A DNA stretch of 21,627 nucleotides from BS750m-G4 sp964472195 (GTDB lineage: Bacteria; Bacteroidota; Ignavibacteria; Tepidaquicellales; Tepidaquicellaceae): contig CAYYJH010000052.1 of NCBI GenBank assembly GCA_964472195.1, positions 1-21,627 on the forward strand. The letters are read 5' to 3'. Below, piece by piece: positions 15,554-21,627 of this stretch (positions are counted from its first letter, which is position 1; each line of letters opens with the position of its first letter). The notes beneath the pieces were generated by a model. It ran no database searches. It had not been told where the DNA came from and saw only the letters and a program-made list of their open reading frames with translations. The position numbers were made by a program, and so were the translations under genes.

Positions 15554-16393
15554 ATGAAAAAATTATTAATTCTATATTTATCGTTCGGTTTTATTTTTCT
15601 ATTCATGATAATGTATCATGGATGCAGTGAATTAAAAGATAATCTTGTCATTGCACCGGCATTAGGTATTCATCCTGCTGGCTGGGTAAATCCGACGACA
15701 GCAGATTTTCATGGTAAATATATTGCTGACAATAAATGGAGTTTGAATCAATGTATAACGTGTCATGGTAATGATTTCAAAGGAGGGACTTCAGGTGCGA
15801 GCTGTTTTAAATGCCACACATCTGGACCCCAAGATTGTAACGGTGTTTGTCATGGTAGTGCAAATGTACCCTATCCTCCAAAAGCTTTGAACGGGAATAC
15901 ATCAGTCTCTTATCTGGGAGTAGGTACGCATAATGCAATGCTTACGATGGATTCTACAATTAGATATGCAGCAAGAGTTGAGTGTACCGAATGTCACAGA
16001 CAGGTGACTTCTTTTAGCGACTCAAATCATATTGGTAATAATCCCGATGGCATAGCGGATATCGTATTCGGAACCTTAGCAAAAACACAAACCGGTACAA
16101 TTATCCCAAATCCAACCTGGGATAGAAATACAGCAACTTGTTCGGGTACATATTGTCACGGGAATTTTAAGAATGGTAATGTTAATGCATTACCGGTTTT
16201 CAATAATCCCACTAGCGTTGTATGTGGTTCCTGTCATGGTGATCCTATCACTGGAAATCCGCTTCCATCGGGAACGCATCCACAAGGTTTTAACATTAAT
16301 CAATGTTACTTTTGTCATCCGAGTGTAATAAATCAAAATGCTCAGTTTGTTAATAAAACACTTCATGTTAATGGTGTTGTAAATCAACCATAG
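15554..16393 (+). CDS. Putative outer-surface heptaheme cytochrome lipoprotein
   Basis: This 279-aa exported protein has a hydrophobic signal followed by YHGC (Cys24), a weak lipobox, so a lipid anchor is probable but not certain. Heme sites are CITCH (67), CFKCH (84), CNGVCH (95-100, CX3CH), CTECH (144), CSGTYCH (196-202, CX4CH), CGSCH (224) and CYFCH (251). That is five canonical and two lengthened motifs. The C-terminal part, with CX4CH, then CGSCHG, then HP and a CXXCH, matches the CxxxxCH/CxxCH domain family first recognised in Geobacter secreted cytochromes. It ends the run of barrel and 14-heme genes and is followed by a terminator. The likely job is the outer-face partner of the conduit, passing electrons to or from an extracellular partner. 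Localisation is inferred from context. Confidence 0.82.
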   Translation: MKKLLILYLSFGFIFLFMIMYHGCSELKDNLVIAPALGIHPAGWVNPTTADFHGKYIADNKWSLNQCITCHGNDFKGGTSGASCFKCHTSGPQDCNGVCHGSANVPYPPKALNGNTSVSYLGVGTHNAMLTMDSTIRYAARVECTECHRQVTSFSDSNHIGNNPDGIADIVFGTLAKTQTGTIIPNPTWDRNTATCSGTYCHGNFKNGNVNALPVFNNPTSVVCGSCHGDPITGNPLPSGTHPQGFNINQCYFCHPSVINQNAQFVNKTLHVNGVVNQP

Positions 16394-16470
16394 TAATAAA
16401 TAATCTGCTTGTATAAGTACCTTGTAAAAAAGGATTAAGTCTTTATATTTGTATTTTTATTTTAAACTAA

Positions 16471-16501
16471 AAAACTATCAAAGTTATGATTTGATAGTTT
16501 T
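16471..16501 (+). terminator. Intrinsic terminator after the conduit genes
   Basis: A 12-bp perfect stem (16471-16482, AAAACTATCAAA, with 16490-16501) closes a 7-nt loop and runs into further T residues. It lies about 77 nt after the 7-heme gene and separates the cytochrome operon from the ccm genes. A TATATTTG element at 16444-16451 precedes it, but the stem between this and ccmC makes that an unlikely simple ccm promoter. Confidence 0.85.
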
Positions 16502-16605
16502 TCTTTAAGGTTGTGAAATTATTCTCATAAAAAAATGGTTTGAAAGTAATGAGTAAGGATGAATGAGATTATGGATTATCTAACCTTGCACAAACAATAA
16601 ATTTA

Positions 16606-17265
16606 ATGCCGAATGTTTTAAAATATTTAATCTTGATTTTAATGTGCCTGGTAATAATAACCGGGTTTCTATTACCAATTCCTTACATTCCTGCTTTAGA
16701 AGAAAAAGCAAGGATCATATATTTTCATGTACCAATGTCATGGTTAGCTGTGTTGGCTTTTTTTATGTCAATGTTATATTCAGTAAAATATTTAAGGACT
16801 AAAAATTATGTCAACGATATTAAAGCATATTCTGCAGCAGAAATAGGATTTTTGTTTTGTATACTGGCAACGGTAACAGGTGCTTTATGGGCTAAATTCA
16901 GCTGGGGTGCTTTTTGGAACTGGGATCCGAGGCAAACCTCAATTTTTATATTACTACTTGTATATGGTGCATATTTTTCTCTAAGGTCTGCAATAGATCA
17001 AGCCGAACAAAAGGCAAGACTTTGTTCTGTATATTCGATCATTGCTTTTGTAACGGTTCCTTTTTTTATTTTTATTATGCCGAGATTAATTGAGACTCTT
17101 CATCCTGACCCGATTATAAATACACAGGGAAAAATTAGTATGGACAGCGTGATGCTCATGATATTTTTATCTTCTTTGTTTACATTTACTCTATTGTATT
17201 TTTGGATATTCAACATTAAAGTAAGATTTGAAAAACTTAAATTTAAAAAAGTTACAACAAATTAA
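16606..17265 (+). CDS. ccmC: Heme transport protein CcmC
   Basis: This 219-aa protein has six predicted membrane helices and the tryptophan-rich WWD signature of heme-handling proteins at about 95-112 (WAKFSWGAFWNWDPRQTS). The two periplasmic axial histidines are present: His41 in FHVPMSW and His166 in TLHPDP. In system I cytochrome c maturation CcmC places heme on CcmE on the periplasmic side. Its length is normal for the family. It starts a tight ccmC-ccmD-ccmE-ccmF run. ccmA and ccmB are not immediately upstream, so they must lie elsewhere or be absent. Confidence 0.93.
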   Translation: MPNVLKYLILILMCLVIITGFLLPIPYIPALEEKARIIYFHVPMSWLAVLAFFMSMLYSVKYLRTKNYVNDIKAYSAAEIGFLFCILATVTGALWAKFSWGAFWNWDPRQTSIFILLLVYGAYFSLRSAIDQAEQKARLCSVYSIIAFVTVPFFIFIMPRLIETLHPDPIINTQGKISMDSVMLMIFLSSLFTFTLLYFWIFNIKVRFEKLKFKKVTTN

Positions 17266-17273
17266 TTTATATT

Positions 17274-17411
17274 ATGGATTCAATATATGAGTTTCTTAAT
17301 AAACAATCCTTATACGTAGTTTTATTAATAGCATTAATAATCTGGATCGGATTATTTACATATATATTTAAGATTGATAAAAAACTAAAAAAATTTGAAT
17401 CAGAATCATAA
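17274..17411 (+). CDS. ccmD: Small membrane protein, CcmD-like
   Basis: This is a 45-codon frame from ATG 17274 to TAA 17411, beginning MDSIYEFL. It has one membrane helix (about residues 13-32) followed by a basic, charged tail (KIDKKLKKFESES). Size, single helix, cytoplasmic basic tail and position between ccmC and ccmE are all as expected for CcmD, which helps release holo-CcmE from CcmABC. CcmD proteins have little conserved sequence, so the call rests on context and topology. It begins 8 nt after the ccmC stop and ends 20 nt before ccmE. Confidence 0.75.
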   Translation: MDSIYEFLNKQSLYVVLLIALIIWIGLFTYIFKIDKKLKKFESES

Positions 17412-17431
17412 AGAAAAATTTATAACATACT

Positions 17432-17830
17432 ATGTCTAAAAAATTGAAAATAATTGTTGGTTTGGTGATCATTATAGTATTCCTTGTAGTTGGGTTTTAT
17501 TCATTTATGGATAGCAAGATTGAATACGTAGATTTTAATAATGCTCAAATCACGTCTAAAACAGTTCAGGTCAAAGGTGATTGGGTTAAAGATAAAGAAT
17601 CAAAGTTCGATCCCAATACGAATACTTTTTCATTTTACATGAAAGATGAAAACAATAATGAAATGCAAGTTGTTCTCGAAGGAGCAAAACCGAATAATTT
17701 TGATGTTGCAGATGCAATAGTTGCTAAGGGTAAAGTTGAGAATGGATATTTTCATGCGAAAGAAGTCTTAACGAAATGCCCTTCGAAATATGAAGGTCAA
17801 GGCGAAGATGTAAAAAATACAGATATGTAA
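17432..17830 (+). CDS. ccmE: Heme chaperone CcmE, Cys-type (CxxxY)
   Basis: This 132-aa protein has an N-terminal membrane anchor (about 6-25) and a small periplasmic OB-fold domain typical of CcmE. The heme-binding motif near the C-terminus is Cys116-Pro-Ser-Lys-Tyr120 (LTKCPSKYEG) in place of the usual HxxxY, so the covalent heme-binding residue is Cys rather than His. This variant is known from archaea and Desulfovibrio, in systems reported to lack CcmG and CcmH. No ccmG or ccmH occurs between here and the end of the window, which is consistent. In the pathway CcmE carries heme from CcmC to CcmF. Its family assignment is secure from neighbours and motif position. Confidence 0.92.
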   Translation: MSKKLKIIVGLVIIIVFLVVGFYSFMDSKIEYVDFNNAQITSKTVQVKGDWVKDKESKFDPNTNTFSFYMKDENNNEMQVVLEGAKPNNFDVADAIVAKGKVENGYFHAKEVLTKCPSKYEGQGEDVKNTDM

Positions 17831-17854
17831 TTTTAGAATAATAATAGAAATTTA

Positions 17855-20155
17855 ATGATTGGAAAAATTTTAATTTATTTAGCTTTTGTTTTTTCTCTTA
17901 TTTCCCTGGTCGGATTTTTTAGAACTCACCTGGGTAAAGAGAAATATTTAAAGATTGGAAGACTGTTTTACCATTTAACTTCTTTAACGGTAATTTCAGC
18001 GTCTTTTATTTTATTATACAATATCGTAACTCATCAATTTCAGTACACATATATTTGGGAGCATAGTAATACAGATTTACAATTACCATTATTGATGTCG
18101 ACTTTTTTTGCCGGGCAGGAGGGGAGTTTCATGCTTTGGACATTAATGACTGCAGTAATTGGTATTTTCCTGCTTAATTCTGTCTCGAAAGGAAAAAGAT
18201 TTGAACCCCAGGTAATGTCTACATATGTTTTGGTTTTAGGATTTCTTACATTAATTCTAATCTTAAAATCTCCTTTTGAATACGTTTGGGATTCTTTTCC
18301 GGGAGAAGTTCAAGCAGGTTTTGTTCCTGAGAATGGCAGGGGATTAAATCCATTACTTCAAAGTTTCTGGATGGTAATACACCCGCCTATTTTGTTTCTT
18401 GGTTATGCTTCTTTGGCAGTACCTTTTGCATTTGCTATCGCAACCTTGATGAAAAACAAATACGATGAGTGGATTACTTTTTCACTTCCCTGGTTATTGT
18501 TCTCGGCAGGTGTATTAGGGCTGGGTGTTATGCTTGGTGGATACTGGGCTTACGGTGTTCTCGGTTGGGGAGGTTACTGGGCTTGGGACCCTGTAGAAAA
18601 TTCCTCATTGATCCCATGGTTGATTACTATCGCAGTTATTCATACAATGCTGGCTCAAAAGAAAACCGGGGGTTATAAAAAAACTAATCTTATACTCTGC
18701 ATTCTATCCTTTTTGTTTGTGCTCTATTCAACGTTCCTTACCCGAAGTGGTATTCTTGGGGATTCATCAGTACATTCATTTACTGATCCCGGAGCGGAAG
18801 TTTATCTTGCTTTGATTTTATTCATTAGTTCATTTTTACTGATATCGATTATAGCAATCATTTATAGAATAAAAGAACTAAAAAATTTAAACTTAGAAAC
18901 AAGCAATCTTATTTCAAGAGAGACCGGACTTTTTATAGGTGCTATTGTTTTGTGTGCTTCTGCAGGAGTTATAGCTGCCGGTACAAGCTGGCCAATTATT
19001 GCGAAGGGTTCTATCGAGGCAGATTTTTATAACAGGATGAATTTACCTATTGCTATCATAATTTCTTTCTTAATTGGAATTAGCCTGTTCCTGGAGTGGA
19101 AAAGCACCGGGAATAAACAGTTTATCAAAAAGCTCGTAGTACCCTTTATACTTGCAGCTGTTGTTACTGTAATTCTTGTATTTATCGGAGTCAGGGACTT
19201 ATTAATGGTTTTATTTTCACTCTCCGCTCTGTTTGCATTTTTTGTGAATTTACAACTCATCATAAGAGTAATTAAGAATAAAAGTTTTTCAATCGGTGGT
19301 CATTTATCACACATTGGAATAGCTTTGCTTTTCCTTGGAATAATCGGTTCAGCTAGATACAGTGAAGAAGTCAATCTTTCGTTGGAACTGAATAAACCAG
19401 AAGAAGCTTTCGGCTATACTTTAACTTATACTGGTCCTACCGAGTTTAAAGATCCCGACAATAAAACGGATCAGAAATTCTATTTCAATGTGAAAGTTGA
19501 AAAAGATAACGAAGAGATGGTTTTAAAACCTGTCATGTATTACAGTGAAATTTCGGAAGGTGTGATGAAGAATCCAGATATTGCAAATTTCATGACTAAG
19601 GATCTATATATTTCACCAATGGGTTTAGAAGAAGCAAAGAATTTTTCTGACGAAGATATGCATATATTTAGGAAAGGTGATAGCAAAGAAATTAAAGGAC
19701 TTAATATTGAGTTTGTTGATTTTGATTTTGGTGGAGAACATGGCGGCGATAGCCCAATGTCTCCTATGGGAAATTCGATAGGCGTTAGTTTAAAAGTAAC
19801 AGATGGTAAAAATACAGAAACCGTAATTCCCAAAATAACTTATACAGAAGATAATCCTGAATATACACCGGCACACATGAGTGGGAATGATAGATTCTTA
19901 ATATATTTGTACGGTATGAACGTTAAAAGTAAAGAGGATGGTGGATCGGAAATTACATTAGCCGTTGTGGATTCAGAAAATTCAACTCAGCAAAACCAGG
20001 AAGATATTCTTATTGTAACAGCTTCTGTAAAACCTTTCATCAGTGTTTTATGGATTGGAACAGCCGTCTTAGTTATCGGTTTTTTTATCGCTATAATAAG
20101 AAGAAGGAAAGAACTTAGACTAAATTCCAAAGTAAATAAAAATAGTAAAGGATAA
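17855..20155 (+). CDS. ccmF: Cytochrome c heme lyase subunit CcmF
   Basis: This 766-aa polytopic protein attaches heme from CcmE to the CXXCH motifs of exported apocytochromes. The WWD motif is at about 230-253 (GGYWAYGVLGWGGYWAWDP). Histidines expected to handle heme are His176 (MVIHPP), His263 (VIHTM), His307 (SVHSF) and His483/His486 (GGHLSHIG). A large soluble domain (about 505-720) precedes a last helix near 733-752 and a basic tail. It is somewhat longer than the roughly 650 residues of E. coli CcmF, mainly in the C-terminal periplasmic domain. It begins 24 nt after ccmE. The last 14 codons with the stop, and 11 bases after it, are repeated exactly at the window's end (21573-21627). Confidence 0.93.
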   Translation: MIGKILIYLAFVFSLISLVGFFRTHLGKEKYLKIGRLFYHLTSLTVISASFILLYNIVTHQFQYTYIWEHSNTDLQLPLLMSTFFAGQEGSFMLWTLMTAVIGIFLLNSVSKGKRFEPQVMSTYVLVLGFLTLILILKSPFEYVWDSFPGEVQAGFVPENGRGLNPLLQSFWMVIHPPILFLGYASLAVPFAFAIATLMKNKYDEWITFSLPWLLFSAGVLGLGVMLGGYWAYGVLGWGGYWAWDPVENSSLIPWLITIAVIHTMLAQKKTGGYKKTNLILCILSFLFVLYSTFLTRSGILGDSSVHSFTDPGAEVYLALILFISSFLLISIIAIIYRIKELKNLNLETSNLISRETGLFIGAIVLCASAGVIAAGTSWPIIAKGSIEADFYNRMNLPIAIIISFLIGISLFLEWKSTGNKQFIKKLVVPFILAAVVTVILVFIGVRDLLMVLFSLSALFAFFVNLQLIIRVIKNKSFSIGGHLSHIGIALLFLGIIGSARYSEEVNLSLELNKPEEAFGYTLTYTGPTEFKDPDNKTDQKFYFNVKVEKDNEEMVLKPVMYYSEISEGVMKNPDIANFMTKDLYISPMGLEEAKNFSDEDMHIFRKGDSKEIKGLNIEFVDFDFGGEHGGDSPMSPMGNSIGVSLKVTDGKNTETVIPKITYTEDNPEYTPAHMSGNDRFLIYLYGMNVKSKEDGGSEITLAVVDSENSTQQNQEDILIVTASVKPFISVLWIGTAVLVIGFFIAIIRRRKELRLNSKVNKNSKG

Positions 20156-20166
20156 GAAAAACACTT
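20112..20166 (+). repeat. 55-bp direct repeat, copy 1 (ccmF 3' end)
   Basis: This copy covers the last codons of ccmF, its TAA and 11 bases after it. It is identical over all 55 bases to 21573-21627. The match stops on the left at G20111 against A21572; on the right copy 2 is cut by the end of the sequence, so the true extent there is unknown. The distance between copies is 1461 bp and encloses the 20370-21530 gene. Confidence 0.95.
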
Positions 20167-20199
20167 ATATTCAATAGTTTCATTTCACATTTTTTTATT

Positions 20200-20248
20200 A
20201 AGCAGTCTTTTCCCAAAGGGGTGGCTATGCCAGGGACTGCTTTTTTTT
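20200..20248 (+). terminator. Terminator after ccmF
   Basis: An outer stem pairs AAGCAGTC (20200-20207) with GACTGCTT (20235-20242). Inside it are two small hairpins (CCC/GGG near 20212-20220 and GGC/GCC near 20223-20231), and a run of eight T residues follows. It lies about 45 nt after the ccmF stop and would end the ccm transcript before the next gene. Confidence 0.85.
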
Positions 20249-20320
20249 GATTTTAAATTAAAACGTATTAATAAGAAATTCATGTAAGATTTTTTTATTT
20301 TTATAAATAGTAAATTGTTA

Positions 20321-20328
20321 TATATTTG
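20321..20328 (+). promoter_or_regulatory. Candidate Bacteroidota-type -7 element
   Basis: TATATTTG fits the TAnnTTTG -7 consensus of Bacteroidota-type housekeeping promoters. It lies 42 nt upstream of the TTG start at 20370 and downstream of the ccmF terminator, so it could serve the last gene alone. The -33 element is not clear. Confidence 0.4.
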
Positions 20329-20369
20329 TCACTATATATCATTTTTTAAATTAAAAATAAGAAATTAAT

Positions 20370-21530
20370 TTGAAAAAGAATGAAATTTTAAATTTATTTG
20401 CACTCAGTTTTATTGCGACCGCAATTGCCATCACTGTATTATGCTGCACCGCCGTGGCTCAAGACTATACACTTTCCATTCCTGCAGACCTTGGTCCCGA
20501 ATGGAACCTGTGTCAATTCCAAATAGTTAGTTATGGTAATAACGAGATCACTGCTGTGGCATTAGCTGAAATGGAACAAGAGTTTGCCGGGGTACAAAGT
20601 CTCACCAGCAAGAACGGATACACCGTCACCTGGCGTCCTAAACCGGGAGGGGGCGGAATGATCGAGGTAGAGACCAAATTCCGAAATCAGTTCTGGATAG
20701 ACGTCGGCTTTTGCTACTGGACTAAAGACCACTCCCAAAACTTTTTTCGTAAGATCCAGGGCGATCTGGTCGGAGGATCGGTCAATGAAGAGGACCTCTC
20801 CGGACCCTACGATGGAAGTCTGATTATTAAGGTGGAACTCTGCGGAGGGGAAGTGGATTATGGTGAAGTTGAGCGGATTCAATCTATGATCGAGGATGCC
20901 ACCTCGACTGATCCCGATGCACAATGTCACTTTAAAATCTTCGATGACTTTGATAACGAAGAACGCTCCGAGATCTGGTACATAGTCAATTTCTACGAGA
21001 GATCGCTTCGAGAGATCGGCGAGCATTTAGTGATTGCCTTAGAGCCCGGTCACACCGTCAAACCCGTATACGGAAACCGAGTGCTTTATGTTAGCAACTG
21101 CGACCAGCCTGCTCTTTGGTATCGGGTCCTCAAGACCGACAGTGCCGAGGGATGGGGTGAGTCGTACACAGGTAACCGAGTCTTCGCCATACTGAAGGAT
21201 GACGGTAACATCATGGTAAGCTATATTGCAGCAATTAACACGTCGCTGTTGAACATATTCGGGTCATCCGATCCTGGGACTATACCAATCGGACCCGTAC
21301 CGGAAAGCGGCTCGCCTGATTATTGGCGCTCGACCTTCGTAATTGTCTCTAAAGGTGAAGGAATGCAAGTATCCGACATGGTGAGGTCAGTTTCTGGAAA
21401 ATTGACGATGAACGAAGGTTATTACGGTCAGAATACTATGAACGGGCACTTTGAGGTGATTGGCATCGACCAGTTCGGTCGTCGTCGCAGCATCATCGGT
21501 GGTTTTCGAAACCTCGTTTTTCCTGACTGA
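20370..21530 (+). CDS. Secreted protein of unknown family, compositionally foreign
   Basis: This 386-aa protein has a signal peptide with likely cleavage after TAVA (about residues 27-30). The mature part is a mixed alpha/beta-looking sequence with six Cys in the mature chain, no CXXCH heme site and no further membrane helix. I do not recognise the family. It starts at TTG 20370; the ATG at 20380 is out of frame. Base use differs sharply from neighbours: 31 of 60 bases are G or C in 20641-20700, against 12 of 60 in 18841-18900 of ccmF, and codons such as CGC, CTC, GTC and ATC are common. The first dozen codons are still A+T-rich, so the change occurs near 20410. It is enclosed by two copies of the ccmF tail. 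Recent acquisition, or a chimeric contig end, are both possible. No function is proposed. Confidence 0.75.
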   Translation: MKKNEILNLFALSFIATAIAITVLCCTAVAQDYTLSIPADLGPEWNLCQFQIVSYGNNEITAVALAEMEQEFAGVQSLTSKNGYTVTWRPKPGGGGMIEVETKFRNQFWIDVGFCYWTKDHSQNFFRKIQGDLVGGSVNEEDLSGPYDGSLIIKVELCGGEVDYGEVERIQSMIEDATSTDPDAQCHFKIFDDFDNEERSEIWYIVNFYERSLREIGEHLVIALEPGHTVKPVYGNRVLYVSNCDQPALWYRVLKTDSAEGWGESYTGNRVFAILKDDGNIMVSYIAAINTSLLNIFGSSDPGTIPIGPVPESGSPDYWRSTFVIVSKGEGMQVSDMVRSVSGKLTMNEGYYGQNTMNGHFEVIGIDQFGRRRSIIGGFRNLVFPD

Positions 21531-21572
21531 TTTACAAAGTCCGGTGGAGGATTCATCTTCTGAGATAGAAAA

Positions 21573-21627
21573 AACTTAGACTAAATTCCAAAGTAAATAA
21601 AAATAGTAAAGGATAAGAAAAACACTT
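21573..21627 (+). repeat. 55-bp direct repeat, copy 2, at the window end
   Basis: This is an exact copy of 20112-20166, reaching the last base of the window. The ccmF reading frame is not open upstream of it (TAG at 21566-21568), so it is a detached tail rather than part of a second functional ccmF. Confidence 0.95.

Noticed and set aside
16444..16451. TATATTTG as the ccmC promoter
   Set aside because: A strong terminator (16471-16501) lies between it and ccmC; without evidence for attenuation it is better left uncalled.
1..21627. CRISPR arrays, tRNA or rRNA genes, transposases or integrases
   Set aside because: No regularly spaced direct repeats, cloverleaf-like sequences or recombinase genes were recognised in the window on either strand.

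Overview
The window is A+T-rich and looks like part of a chromosome of a Bacteroidota/Chlorobi-lineage bacterium, most likely an Ignavibacteria-type organism. The reasons are the base composition, weak or absent Shine-Dalgarno sequences, frequent TTG/GTG starts, a TAnnTTTG-like promoter, and the combination of an Act/Qrc-type complex with many multiheme cytochromes. No rRNA or other taxonomic marker is present, so this placement is inference. Nearly every gene serves membrane electron transfer or cytochrome c maturation. There are 41 canonical CXXCH motifs in seven cytochrome genes, plus one each of CX1CH, CX3CH and CX4CH.

Layout. 88-651 (-): mntP-type Mn efflux pump. 991-1839 (-): lipoprotein cytochrome c with one normal and one unusual (CXCH) heme site. 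2386-3108 (+): lipoprotein monoheme cytochrome c on a charged coiled-coil stalk. 8782-3489 (-): five-gene operon of pentaheme cytochrome, MopB-superfamily subunit, four-cluster ferredoxin-like subunit, NrfD-type membrane subunit and an 80-aa membrane protein. This arrangement matches the core of alternative complex III (Act) or the Qrc complex. Divergent from it, 9196-16393 (+): Rieske protein, cytochrome b, membrane-anchored 11-heme cytochrome, tetraheme c554-like cytochrome, outer-membrane beta-barrel, 14-heme periplasmic cytochrome and 7-heme putative lipoprotein. Then 16606-20155 (+): ccmC, ccmD (45 aa), ccmE and ccmF. Last, 20370-21530 (+): an unrecognised secreted protein with much higher G+C, bracketed by two exact 55-bp copies of the ccmF 3' end, the second of which ends at the last base of the window.

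How it may work (inference). Menaquinol is oxidised by a bc-type complex in which the 11-heme cytochrome stands in for cytochrome c1. Electrons pass through periplasmic multihemes into a porin-cytochrome conduit (barrel, 14-heme and 7-heme proteins) and reach, or come from, an extracellular partner such as metal oxides or another cell. The divergent Act/Qrc-like complex shares the same intergenic control region and could feed or drain the same quinone and periplasmic cytochrome pools. The adjacent ccm genes supply heme attachment. The CcmE is the rarer Cys-type (CxxxY), known from systems that lack CcmG/CcmH. The most notable points are the complete inner-to-outer-membrane electron path in one locus, the odd heme motifs beside a Cys-type CcmE, and the repeat-bounded foreign-looking gene after ccmF.
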